Source: DASUKM01 sp036278735
GTDB lineage: Bacteria > Acidobacteriota > Vicinamibacteria > Vicinamibacterales > 2-12-FULL-66-21
NCBI GenBank assembly: GCA_036278735.1
Contig: DASUKM010000016.1
Location: forward strand, 61,779-125,778
Direction: 5' to 3'
Length of the DNA: 64,000 nt
This document shows, in pieces, positions 17,785-27,749 of the stretch. Below the pieces are notes generated by a model, which saw only the letters and a list, made by a program, of their open reading frames with translations, was not told where the DNA came from and made no database searches. How positions within the stretch are numbered: the stretch's first letter is position 1; each line of letters begins with the position of its first letter. The position numbers and the translations under genes were made by a program.

Positions 17785-19650
17785 ATGCGACGACTGACCC
17801 TGGTCGGAGCGTTGGCGGGCGTGCTCGTCGCCACGAGCGTGCCCGGGTACGCACAGACATCGCCCGTGCGGCAGGCCTCGGTACAGACCGCCCGCATGAT
17901 GCTCGGGAGCATTCACGGCGTCGTGGTCGACGACCGTGGCGGACCGCTGCCGGGCGTCATGGTCTCGGCGCTGGGTCTGCGGATGGCCATGGCGGTCACC
18001 GATGTCCACGGCTACTTCCTGATCCCTGAACTGCCGCCGGGCGAATACGTCGTCAGCGCGCACCTGGCAGGGTTCAGCGCGGCACCGCGCGCCCTGATCC
18101 GCGTCGAGGGGCACAGCACCGGAACCCCCGCGATTCAACTGCGGCGTCTGAATGCCGGCGCCGATGCGCCGTTGGCCGCGCGGCCGATTCTGGCGGCCGG
18201 GCTCGAACTGCCATCCGATCCCGCCGCCGTGGATTCGGCGTCGGCCGGTGATCACTCGCACGGCGAAACCGCGTGGCGCCTGCGTCATCTGCCGCGCAGC
18301 ATCCTCAAGGATTCGGGGGCCGTCGTCGCGACCGCCGACGCCGGCGAAGACGGGCCGCCGAATACGACGGCCGACGCGCTCGACGCGAACGCCGGCCTCG
18401 CGACCCCCCTCTTCGATTTCCCGCTCTCGGGCGAAGTGAACCTGTTGACGACCTCGGCGATTCCGGCCGGACAGCTGTTCTCGAGCGATCTGCTGCCGCG
18501 CGGCGTCGCGTATCTGTCGATCGGCGCGCCGCTCGGCGACGGCGACTGGACGGTGCGGGCGGCGATGACGCAGGCGAATCTCGCCTCGTGGGTGGTCGCC
18601 GGCTCGTACGCGTCGAAGCCGGCCTCCGGCAGCCACGAGTACCACGTCGGCGTGTCGTACAGCACGCAGCAGTACCAGGGCGGCAATCCGGGCGCGCTCG
18701 CCGGCGTCGGCAGCGCCAGCCGCAGCGTCGGCGAGTTGTACGCCAACGATCGGTGGACGCTCACGAAACGCGTGCTCCTCGATTACGGCGGGGAGTACGG
18801 CCGATACGACTATCTGAGGCAGCACTGGCTCGCGAGTCCCTACGCCGGCATCACCGTCACCCCCGTGTCGGGTACCCGGATCAGCGCCACGGTGGCCAGC
18901 CGGATGCTTGCCCCCGGAGCCGAGGAGTTCCTCGCGCCGTCCGTCGTCGGGCCGTGGCTCCCGCCGGAGCGCACGTTCGCGCCGCTCGCCGGCCAGGATT
19001 TGCAGGTCGAACGCGGCAGGTTCCTCGACCTCGGCGTCGAGCACGACGTGGGGATGTACGTGATCGGCGTCCGTCGCTTCTACCAGCGGGTCGACGATCA
19101 GTTGCTCACGATTTTTGGCCTGCCGGTGGCCGACGGCGAGGGGGCGGTCGGCCAGTACTCGGTCGCGAGCGCCGGCGACGTCGACGCGAGCGGCTGGGGC
19201 GTGCGCCTCAGCACGACGCCGAAACGGCACGTCCGCGGCTCGGTGGATTACAGCATCACGCGGGCGCAGTGGCTCTCGCAGGGGGACCTTTCGACCGTGG
19301 CGCTGCTGATGCCCGCCCTCCGGTCGTCCAGCAACGAGATTCACGACCTGACGGCGTCGGTCGACGCAGAGATTCCCGAGAGCGCGACGCGCGTGTTCGT
19401 GCTGTATCGCGTCGATTCGGGATTCGCCCGCCAGACCGGCGACCTGCGCTCCGGACTCGACGGACGATTCGACGTGCAGGTGAACCAGGCGCTGCCATTC
19501 ATGCCGTTCAGCAGCACCACGAAATGGGAAGTGCTCGTCGGCGTCCGCAATCTGTTCCGGGATCCCGAGCACTATGGGTCGATCTACGACGAACTGCTCG
19601 TGGTTCGGCCGCCGAAGCGCGTGGTTGGCGGCGTGCTCGTTCGGTTCTAA
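17785..19650 (+). CDS. Outer-membrane beta-barrel protein with carboxypeptidase-regulatory-like domain
   Basis: 621 residues from ATG 17785, chosen because GGAGG ends 6 bp before it (a GTG 12 bp upstream has no such site). A signal peptide (TLVGALAGVLVATSVPGYAQ) is followed by a carboxypeptidase-regulatory/CNA-B-like module (GSIHGVVVDDRGGPLPGVMVSALG ... GYFLIPELPPGEYVVSAHLAGF) and then by beta-barrel strands to a terminal aromatic residue (RVVGGVLVRF). The layout recalls acidobacterial TonB-dependent-like Oar proteins, but it is shorter and I see no clear plug domain or TonB box. It is probably a surface protein or transporter. Confidence 0.8.
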   Translation: MRRLTLVGALAGVLVATSVPGYAQTSPVRQASVQTARMMLGSIHGVVVDDRGGPLPGVMVSALGLRMAMAVTDVHGYFLIPELPPGEYVVSAHLAGFSAAPRALIRVEGHSTGTPAIQLRRLNAGADAPLAARPILAAGLELPSDPAAVDSASAGDHSHGETAWRLRHLPRSILKDSGAVVATADAGEDGPPNTTADALDANAGLATPLFDFPLSGEVNLLTTSAIPAGQLFSSDLLPRGVAYLSIGAPLGDGDWTVRAAMTQANLASWVVAGSYASKPASGSHEYHVGVSYSTQQYQGGNPGALAGVGSASRSVGELYANDRWTLTKRVLLDYGGEYGRYDYLRQHWLASPYAGITVTPVSGTRISATVASRMLAPGAEEFLAPSVVGPWLPPERTFAPLAGQDLQVERGRFLDLGVEHDVGMYVIGVRRFYQRVDDQLLTIFGLPVADGEGAVGQYSVASAGDVDASGWGVRLSTTPKRHVRGSVDYSITRAQWLSQGDLSTVALLMPALRSSSNEIHDLTASVDAEIPESATRVFVLYRVDSGFARQTGDLRSGLDGRFDVQVNQALPFMPFSSTTKWEVLVGVRNLFRDPEHYGSIYDELLVVRPPKRVVGGVLVRF

Positions 19651-19726
19651 CCGCCTCCATTTTCTTGAAGTACGCGTTCAGATGCTTGGAAGAGTCGTGG
19701 TGTGCTCGTCGTCTTCTGGATATAAG

Positions 19727-19740
19727 TTGAATATTATCAA
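19727..19740. promoter_or_regulatory. FNR/CRP-like palindrome TTGAA-N4-ATCAA
   Basis: TTGAATATTATCAA matches the FNR consensus TTGAT-N4-ATCAA at 9 of 10 fixed positions. It sits in an AT-rich island 64 bp upstream of the sensor kinase ATG, next to a TATAAG that could be a -10. The rest of the 153-bp gap shows no further signal. Confidence 0.35.
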
Positions 19741-19803
19741 GGGTTTGAGTGCTTCCGTCGGCGTTGGCTGCCGGAACGCCCTTTGCTTCGCATAGCCGGG
19801 CAC

Positions 19804-22683
19804 ATGACCAAGATGAGGCAGCGGACTGCCTGGGCGTCGCTGACCGCGCAACTGGCGGTCGTGGCGGTCCTGCTCTGCCTCGGGGTCGCGAATATCGTGC
19901 AGCGGGCCACCTGGTCCGAGGTGGAAGACGGCGTCCTCTGGCACCAGAACGGACAGGACGTCCTCGCCACCGCGATCGCGCCCGGCACCGCCGCGGCGCG
20001 CGCCGGGCTCGAGCCGGGCGACATCCTGCTGGCGATTGCCGGCCGGCCGGTCGCGTCGGTCGACGATGTGACGGGCGTGCTGCATGCGGCCCGCAGCGGC
20101 CAGCGTCTCACCTACACCGTGCTGCGCATGCGCTCGCAACAGATGGTGCAGGTTGCGCTCGCGCCCATTCCGTCGGGCCCGGCCGGCGGCCTCTATTTCG
20201 TGCTCGCGGCCGTCGGGATCTTCACGCTGCTGGTCGGCGTTGGCGTGCGGATTCGCCGCCACGATCATCAGGCGACGCTCCATTTCTTCTGGCTGACGGT
20301 GGCGTTTTTCGGCGCCTTCTGCTTCTCGTACACGGGCCGGCTGAATCGGCTCGACTGGATCTTCTACTGGGGCGACGTGGCCGGCATGCTGCTGCTGCCG
20401 CCGCTGTTCCTGCATTTCTCGCTGGTGTTCCCCGACCGGCCCGACGCGTGGATCCGCAGCGATCGCGGGCGCACGCTGCTGCCGGTCGTCTACCTGCCCG
20501 CCCTGCTTCTCGGGGGGGCGCAGGTGGCGAGCGTCGCCGGCGGCGCGCGCAACGGCGAGGTGCTCACGAGCGTGGTGACGTTCGTCGAGCGCGGCCAGCT
20601 CGTCTACCTGGCGGTCTGCGCCGTGGCCGGGCTGTCGGTGATGCTGCGCGCGTTGCGGCGCGTGCGCTCGGTGACCGCGCGCCGGCAACTGCGCTGGATC
20701 GTGTGGGGCACGGCGCTCGGCGGGATGCCGTTCGCGATCGGCTATGCGGTCCCGTACGCCGCGGGGTTGTCGCCGCTCCCGTTTTCGGAATATACGGCCG
20801 TGCTCCTCGGATTGATCCCGCTCGCGTTCGCCAGCGCGCTCGTGCGCTACCGGCTGATGGACGTCGAGGTCATCATCAAGCGCGGGCTGGTGTACTCGGC
20901 GGCGCTGGCGGCGATTGCCGCGATCTACGCGGTGCTGCTGCAGGCGGCGGGGGCGATGTTCCTGAAAGACGCCGATCAGCGCAATCCCGTCATCGCGCTG
21001 CTCGCGACGCTCGTCGTCGTGTCGTTGTCGCGGCCGGTGAAAAATACGATCCAGGCGACGCTCGACCGCGTCTACTATCGCGATCGCTACGACTACCGGC
21101 GCGCGCTCGTCGGCTTCGCGCGCGACCTGAACAGCGATCTCGATCTGCTGCGCCTGAGCGAGCGGCTCGTGCACCGCGTCACCGAAACGCTGCTGGTCGA
21201 CCGCATGGCGCTGATGCTCGCGCCGGTCTCTCCGGTCTCCGACGGCCACCACTTCGTCACGATCGCGCACGCCGGGTTCGCGGATCTGCCGCCGCGCCTG
21301 TCGCGCACGTCCGAAGTGGGCACGCGGCTGATCTCGGGCCACACCCTCGCGATCGACGACAACCTGGCGCTCCGGCGGCTCGACGGGCGCGAGGTCGATT
21401 TCTGGCGCGACGCCGGGATCCATTACTTCGTCCCGTGCGTCTCGAAAGAGGGGACGATCGCGGTGATGGCGCTGGGACGCAAGGCGAGCGCGGAGCCGCT
21501 CAGCAGCGAGGACATGGCGCTGCTGTCGGCCGTCGCGGCGCAGGCCGCGACCGCGCTCGAGAACGGCCGTTTGTATCGCCAGCTCCGGACCAAGGCCGAA
21601 GAGGTCGACCGGATGCGCGAGTTCAGCGAGAACATCCTCGAGTCGCTCAACGACGGCCTCGCCGTCCTCGATCGCGACGAGCGCGTCGTGCGCTGGAACC
21701 GCCAGCTCGAGGAGCTGTATGGCGTGCGGCACGAGCAGGCCGTGGGACGCGGCCTGCCGGAGCTGTTCGACGGCGCCGTCGTCCAGATGCTGCGCGGGTC
21801 CTCGGCCGAATCGGCGGAAGGGGCGACGTTCTATCGCGTGCCGTTGACGACGAGGCACGCCCCGGCGCGGCGGCTGCTGGTGAACGTCGCGGCGACGCCG
21901 CTGCGGGGCGCCGACGGCACGGTCGCCGGGACGATCGTGATCGTCGAAGACATCTCGACGCGCGTGCAGCTCGAGGAGCAGCTTCAGATTTCCGAGAAGA
22001 TGGCCTCCATCGGCCTGCTCGCCGCGGGGGTCGCGCACGAAGTCAACACGCCGCTCACGGGCATTTCGAGCTTCACGCAGATGCTGCTCGAGGGGGCGGA
22101 CACCGAGGACCCCCGGACGAAGGTGCTCGAGAAAATCGAGCGGCAGACGTTCCGGGCCGCCAAAATCGTCAATGGGCTGCTCAACCTTGCGCGCCCGGCG
22201 CAGGTCGACAGCGGCCCCGTCGACCTCAACGCGGTGATCAACGACGTGTTGTCGCTGCTCGAGCACCAGTTCCGCACCGGCCGGATTCAGGTCCGGAAGG
22301 AGCTCGATACGAGCGCATCGCTCGTGCAGGGCATCGAATACAAGCTGCAGCAGGTGTTCCTCAATCTGTTCCTCAACGCGCGCGACGCGATGCCCAAGGG
22401 GGGCTGGCTGACGATCCGCTCCAGGGCGGAGGGGGAGAGCGTCACCGTCGACGTGGCCGACACGGGCTCGGGCATTCCCGCCGAACAGCTCTCGCGCATC
22501 TACGATCCGTTCTTCACGACGAAGGCGATCGGACAGGGGACCGGCCTCGGCCTGTCGATCACGTACGGGATCGTCCAGGAGCACGGCGGGTCCATCACGT
22601 GCGAGAGCGGGGTCGGCCAGGGGACGCGGTTCGCGCTGCGCCTGCCGCTGGCGCGCGTCGCGCCGCGGGCGATCGAGGCGTAG
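19804..22683 (+). CDS. Membrane sensor histidine kinase with PDZ, GAF and PAS domains
   Basis: 959 residues from ATG 19804. Order: a first membrane helix (TAQLAVVAVLLCLGVANIV), a PDZ domain at about 45-115 (ATAIAPGTAAARAGLEPGDI, LLAIAGRPVASVDDV), about seven further membrane spans to about residue 380, GAF at about 430-580, PAS at about 600-715 (LNDGLAVLDRDERVVRWN), HisKA with the phospho-acceptor near residue 745 (AAGVAHEVNTPL), and an HATPase domain with NLFLNARDAMP, DTGSGIP and GTGLGLSI. It is followed after 3 bp by its probable partner, the NtrC-type regulator. A periplasmic PDZ domain in a kinase suggests sensing of envelope proteins or peptides (inference). Confidence 0.9.
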   Translation: MTKMRQRTAWASLTAQLAVVAVLLCLGVANIVQRATWSEVEDGVLWHQNGQDVLATAIAPGTAAARAGLEPGDILLAIAGRPVASVDDVTGVLHAARSGQRLTYTVLRMRSQQMVQVALAPIPSGPAGGLYFVLAAVGIFTLLVGVGVRIRRHDHQATLHFFWLTVAFFGAFCFSYTGRLNRLDWIFYWGDVAGMLLLPPLFLHFSLVFPDRPDAWIRSDRGRTLLPVVYLPALLLGGAQVASVAGGARNGEVLTSVVTFVERGQLVYLAVCAVAGLSVMLRALRRVRSVTARRQLRWIVWGTALGGMPFAIGYAVPYAAGLSPLPFSEYTAVLLGLIPLAFASALVRYRLMDVEVIIKRGLVYSAALAAIAAIYAVLLQAAGAMFLKDADQRNPVIALLATLVVVSLSRPVKNTIQATLDRVYYRDRYDYRRALVGFARDLNSDLDLLRLSERLVHRVTETLLVDRMALMLAPVSPVSDGHHFVTIAHAGFADLPPRLSRTSEVGTRLISGHTLAIDDNLALRRLDGREVDFWRDAGIHYFVPCVSKEGTIAVMALGRKASAEPLSSEDMALLSAVAAQAATALENGRLYRQLRTKAEEVDRMREFSENILESLNDGLAVLDRDERVVRWNRQLEELYGVRHEQAVGRGLPELFDGAVVQMLRGSSAESAEGATFYRVPLTTRHAPARRLLVNVAATPLRGADGTVAGTIVIVEDISTRVQLEEQLQISEKMASIGLLAAGVAHEVNTPLTGISSFTQMLLEGADTEDPRTKVLEKIERQTFRAAKIVNGLLNLARPAQVDSGPVDLNAVINDVLSLLEHQFRTGRIQVRKELDTSASLVQGIEYKLQQVFLNLFLNARDAMPKGGWLTIRSRAEGESVTVDVADTGSGIPAEQLSRIYDPFFTTKAIGQGTGLGLSITYGIVQEHGGSITCESGVGQGTRFALRLPLARVAPRAIEA

Positions 22684-22686
22684 CGC

Positions 22687-24156
<1,470 letters not shown>

Positions 24157-24159
24157 GTC

Positions 24160-24178
24160 TTGGGCTTTGGGCTTTGGG
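24160..24178. repeat. Heptamer tandem array (GGGCTTT)
   Basis: Consecutive TGGGCTT/TGGGCTT/TGGG units lie between the stop of the response regulator and the convergent glycosyltransferase; they are the reverse complement of the CCCAAAG array at 1627. Confidence 0.75.
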
Positions 24179-24184
24179 AAATTC

Positions 24185-25471
24185 CTACCGCCGCGCTGCC
24201 GCCGGCTGGCGCAGGCGGGCGAACATCCGCTCGTACTTCGCCATGATCACGTCCCATCCGTAGTTCTGCTGCACGTACGCGCGGCCGTTGCGGCCCATCG
24301 CCGCGCGCAGGGCCGGCTCGGCCACGAGCAGCTTCAGCGATTCCACGAACTCGTCGCGATCGGCGTAATACAGGCCGGCATTGCTCTTCCGGCAGTGATC
24401 GACGAGCACTTCGCTGCGGGCGTTGGCGAGAATGGGCGTCCCCACCGCGAATGATTCCAGCGCCAGCAGCGACAGGCTCTCGTACGGGGAGGGGACGACC
24501 ACGACCGTCGCGGCTTCGAGCGCCTGCAGGCGTTCCTGATCGGACAGACGTCCCGCGAACCGGATGAAGGGTTCTTCGGGCAGCGGCATCAGCTTGACGC
24601 CCATCAGGACGAGCGAGGCGTCGCCTCCATCCGTGACGTAGCTGCTGAAGTACTCGATCAGCTCTTCGCAGCCTTTGCCCGGATCGATGCGGCCGCCGTA
24701 CAGCGCGATGGGCCCGTGCAGCCGATGACGGCGGCGGAACACGATGCCGCGGCCGGCGAGGTGCCGGCGCCAGCTCGGAGGCCGATCCTCGTCGCGCATC
24801 TCGTCGGCCGGTTCCGCGGTGGCATCCGACCCTTCGACCTCTCGCGGGTACGGCTGCGACTGCGGCAGCTCGACGCCGCAGCCGACGATCTCTTCCTCGA
24901 CCGCACGGATCGAGAAGTGGGTCGTCAGGAAGCGGCGCTCGACCTCGGTGTTGTAGGCGATGGCCGCCGGCTGGCTGAACAGATCCTTGTAGATCGCCAG
25001 GTGGATCGCCGGTTCGTCGTGGGCGGTCGGCACGAGGATCGTCTTTTGCGGCGCCGTTCCGACGCCAAGGAGGGTCGGGGCGTACAAGTACGTGAAGAAA
25101 ATCAGCACGTCGTACTGCTGCTGGTTCCGCTCCAGAAACTCGAGCAGCGCCGGGCACCAGGGGCCCTGCTGGCGCAGCCACTCCATCTCGTCGTCGCGCG
25201 TGTGCGCCGTCGTGAAGATCCACTCGGAGTAGCGGTTGAACGCGTGGATGTCGCGCGTGCGGGCGTTCGCGAAACGGCGCACGGTGACGCCGCGGACGCG
25301 GTCGGTCCCCTCCGGGTACTCGTTCTGCCACGAGATGTAGTCGCGGGCGCAGGTGGTCAGCACCTCGACCTGGTGATGGTGGGCCACCCGCTCGGCGATC
25401 AGCCGGCAGTGATACTCGGACCCGCCCAGGATTTCGGTGCCGTACCGCTGGACGACGAACGCGATCTTCAC
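24185..25471 (-). CDS. Glycosyltransferase family 4 (type A)
   Basis: 428 residues with the GT-B fold of GT4: an N-terminal donor-independent half (MKIAFVVQRYGTEILGGSEYH), GGRIDPGKGCEELI at the start of the second domain, and the nucleotide-sugar site VVVPSPYESLSLLALESFAVGTPILA. It is a close relative of the gene at 27746 (both start with VVVQRYG/VVQRYG and share EVLTTCARDY). It is the last gene of the glycan operon, overlapping its upstream neighbour by ATGA at 25468-25471. Middle residues (about 215-245) are acidic/basic and look like an inserted linker. It probably adds a sugar to a lipid-linked glycan. Confidence 0.9.
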   Translation of the reverse strand: MKIAFVVQRYGTEILGGSEYHCRLIAERVAHHHQVEVLTTCARDYISWQNEYPEGTDRVRGVTVRRFANARTRDIHAFNRYSEWIFTTAHTRDDEMEWLRQQGPWCPALLEFLERNQQQYDVLIFFTYLYAPTLLGVGTAPQKTILVPTAHDEPAIHLAIYKDLFSQPAAIAYNTEVERRFLTTHFSIRAVEEEIVGCGVELPQSQPYPREVEGSDATAEPADEMRDEDRPPSWRRHLAGRGIVFRRRHRLHGPIALYGGRIDPGKGCEELIEYFSSYVTDGGDASLVLMGVKLMPLPEEPFIRFAGRLSDQERLQALEAATVVVVPSPYESLSLLALESFAVGTPILANARSEVLVDHCRKSNAGLYYADRDEFVESLKLLVAEPALRAAMGRNGRAYVQQNYGWDVIMAKYERMFARLRQPAAARR

Positions 25472-26535
25472 GTCAATACCTCAGCGAGGCTCGTGCGGAG
25501 CGAGGCCTCGATCCGGGCGGGGGCGAAATCGAGCACGCGCCGCCGCTGCCCTTCGAGCACGGCCTCGCGCATCCCGCGATCGTATACGAGGGCGCCGAGC
25601 AGCTCGGCCGCGATTTCCAGATCTTTGGGCTCGAACAGGACTCCCGCGCCGCCCAGGGTTTCCGGCACGGCGCCGGCCGCGTACGCCAGCACCGGCACGT
25701 CGGTCGCCATGGCCTCGACCAGCGGCACGCAGAAGCCTTCGTGCTCGCTGAGCGACACGTAGACGTCCGCCCAGCGGTAGAACGCCGCGAGGTCTTCGTT
25801 CGGGACCGGACCGGTGAACCAGAACCGGTCGGGGAGCATCTGCAGCTCGTCGACGAGCGCGCGCATCTGCGCGTAATAGCGGGGAACGCCGTCGTGCCGT
25901 CCGACGAAGATGAATCGATAATAACTGTCGACGTAGCGCTTGTACAGTTCGGCGAGGCGGATGTGGTCCTCGATCCGCTTGTTCGGGACGATCCGGCCGA
26001 CGAACAGGACGTTGATCAGCCCGTCGCGCAGGATGTGCTCGAGCGCCGGCCGCGGCGGCGCCTGGGTGAGGCGCTCGAGGTCGACGGCGATCGGCATGAC
26101 GCCGGTGCGGCGGAATCCAATCGCCTCCAGCTCCCGCCGGTTGAAGGCCGAGTCGCCCAGAGCGAGGTCGACACGCCCGGCCAGCGACGCCAGCTCCTGG
26201 CGGGCCAGCGATGCGAGCCGGAACAGGCCCGGGTCGTACGGCGCGAAGAAGGACGCCGGCGTGACGTTGTGATACTGGAGCACCCGCGCGCCGTCGAGCG
26301 TGGCGAACGCCTCCGTCATCGGGGACGGCAGCGCGAAATGGAAGATGGTGACGTCTCCACGCCGCGCCGCCGGGTCGCTGAACGGCCGCACGTCGCCGCG
26401 CAGGTCGTCGTCCATCGTGAGCGCATACAGGTCCGACTCGTGCCCCATCCGGCGAAGCATGCCCCGGACGCGCCGCGCGCTGTCGCCGATGGCGTCGCCG
26501 CGATGCGCCGCCGGCACCCACTGATTGACGATCAT
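25468..26535 (-). CDS. Glycosyltransferase family 4 (type B)
   Basis: 355 residues from ATG 26535. The GT4 second domain is clear: NVLFVGRIVPNKRIEDHI, FTGPVPNEDLAAFYRWADVYVSLSEHEGFCVPLVEAMATDVPVLAY. It is paralogous to the gene at 26532 (shared GDAIG near the N-terminus, VPNKR, SEHEGFCVP). It overlaps both neighbours by ATGA, so it belongs to one translationally coupled run. The acceptor and the sugar are unknown. Confidence 0.9.
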   Translation of the reverse strand: MIVNQWVPAAHRGDAIGDSARRVRGMLRRMGHESDLYALTMDDDLRGDVRPFSDPAARRGDVTIFHFALPSPMTEAFATLDGARVLQYHNVTPASFFAPYDPGLFRLASLARQELASLAGRVDLALGDSAFNRRELEAIGFRRTGVMPIAVDLERLTQAPPRPALEHILRDGLINVLFVGRIVPNKRIEDHIRLAELYKRYVDSYYRFIFVGRHDGVPRYYAQMRALVDELQMLPDRFWFTGPVPNEDLAAFYRWADVYVSLSEHEGFCVPLVEAMATDVPVLAYAAGAVPETLGGAGVLFEPKDLEIAAELLGALVYDRGMREAVLEGQRRRVLDFAPARIEASLRTSLAEVLT

Positions 26536-27749
26536 CGGCCGGCTTCTTGCGCGTCCTGCCGCGGCAGCGCCCTGTAGAGCGCCGGGCGGTACTGGCGCAG
26601 CTCCTCGAGCCGGTCGGCGAGGTCGAACTGCGCCCAGAAGTCCCAGGTGACTGGCGGCGCCGGCTGGGCAGGCGTCGCGGCGACGCGCTCCACGAAGCGC
26701 AGCAGCGTCCCGCCGAAATCGCGCCCGCGCAGCCGATCGAGCGCCGCGTCCTGCGCCGCGACGATCGCGTCCTGGGCCGCCGGACTCCCGACGACCGCGT
26801 CGATGACGCCGGCGACTTCGAACGGGTCCTTCGTCTCGATCAACACGCCGGCGCCGTCCATCGTCGACGGCACCGCGCTCGACGCGTACGCGACGACGGG
26901 CACCTGTTTGTAGAACGCCTCGACGATCGGGACGCAGAACCCTTCGTGCTCGCTGGCGCACAGAAAGAGATCGCCGACCTCGTAGAGCGCCGTCAGCTCC
27001 TCGTTGCTCACGTGGCCGAGGAAGTGGACGTCCGGCGTGCCGAGGGCGGCCACCAGCTGCTGGAGCATCGCGAGATACCGCTCGAAGCCGCTGTAGGAGC
27101 CGACGAGCAGCAGCCGCGACCGTGGATTGCGTCGCGTGCGGTACACGTGGAACGCCCGGATGACGTCGTCGAACCGCTTGTTCGGGATCACGCGTCCGAC
27201 GAACAGCACGTTCGTCCACTCGTCGTCGAATCCGTCGGCGATCAGCCGGTTCGGCACGACGTCGAGGTGCGCGAAGCCGGGGACCACCGGCAGCACGGCT
27301 GTCGACGGGAACCCGGCCGCCTCCAGCTCCTTGCGGTTGTACTCCGAGTCGCCGACGGCGAGCGCCGCGCGGGTGATATACGCGGTCAGCTCGCGGCGCC
27401 CCCGAAAGCACAGCCTGACGAGCTGCTCGTGCACGCCGAGGAAGTACTCCGGCGGCGTGATGTTGTGGTAGACGAGCAGCATCCGGCCCGGCAGCGCGTA
27501 GGCGGTGCGCGAGGCGCGCGAGCCGATTGAGAAGTGATGGATCAGGACGTCGTCTGGGGTGATGCGACCGACCATCTCGCGGTAATCGGTCGTCAAGTGC
27601 TCCAGCCGGCGGTCCGCGGTTTCGACGAAAATGTCGGACTCGTACCCCGCCTGCCGCAGGACACGCTGGATCCCGAGCACCTCGTGCCCGATCGCGTCGC
27701 CATAGCCGAGCGTCGCGAGCACTTGATGGACGCGCACGCCGGTCCTCAT
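26532..27749 (-). CDS. Glycosyltransferase family 4 (type B')
   Basis: 405 residues from ATG 27749 (MRTGVRVHQVLATLGYGDAIGHE). The GT4 donor-binding half reads NVLFVGRVIPNKRFDDVI ... LYEVGDLFLCASEHEGFCVPIVEAFYKQVPVVAY. Longer in-frame reading upstream belongs to another frame of the neighbouring GT and is not used. The C-terminal extension (WDFWAQFDLADRLEELRQYRPALYRAL) is not present in its paralogue at 25468. It overlaps genes on both sides by ATGA. Confidence 0.9.
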   Translation of the reverse strand: MRTGVRVHQVLATLGYGDAIGHEVLGIQRVLRQAGYESDIFVETADRRLEHLTTDYREMVGRITPDDVLIHHFSIGSRASRTAYALPGRMLLVYHNITPPEYFLGVHEQLVRLCFRGRRELTAYITRAALAVGDSEYNRKELEAAGFPSTAVLPVVPGFAHLDVVPNRLIADGFDDEWTNVLFVGRVIPNKRFDDVIRAFHVYRTRRNPRSRLLLVGSYSGFERYLAMLQQLVAALGTPDVHFLGHVSNEELTALYEVGDLFLCASEHEGFCVPIVEAFYKQVPVVAYASSAVPSTMDGAGVLIETKDPFEVAGVIDAVVGSPAAQDAIVAAQDAALDRLRGRDFGGTLLRFVERVAATPAQPAPPVTWDFWAQFDLADRLEELRQYRPALYRALPRQDAQEAGR

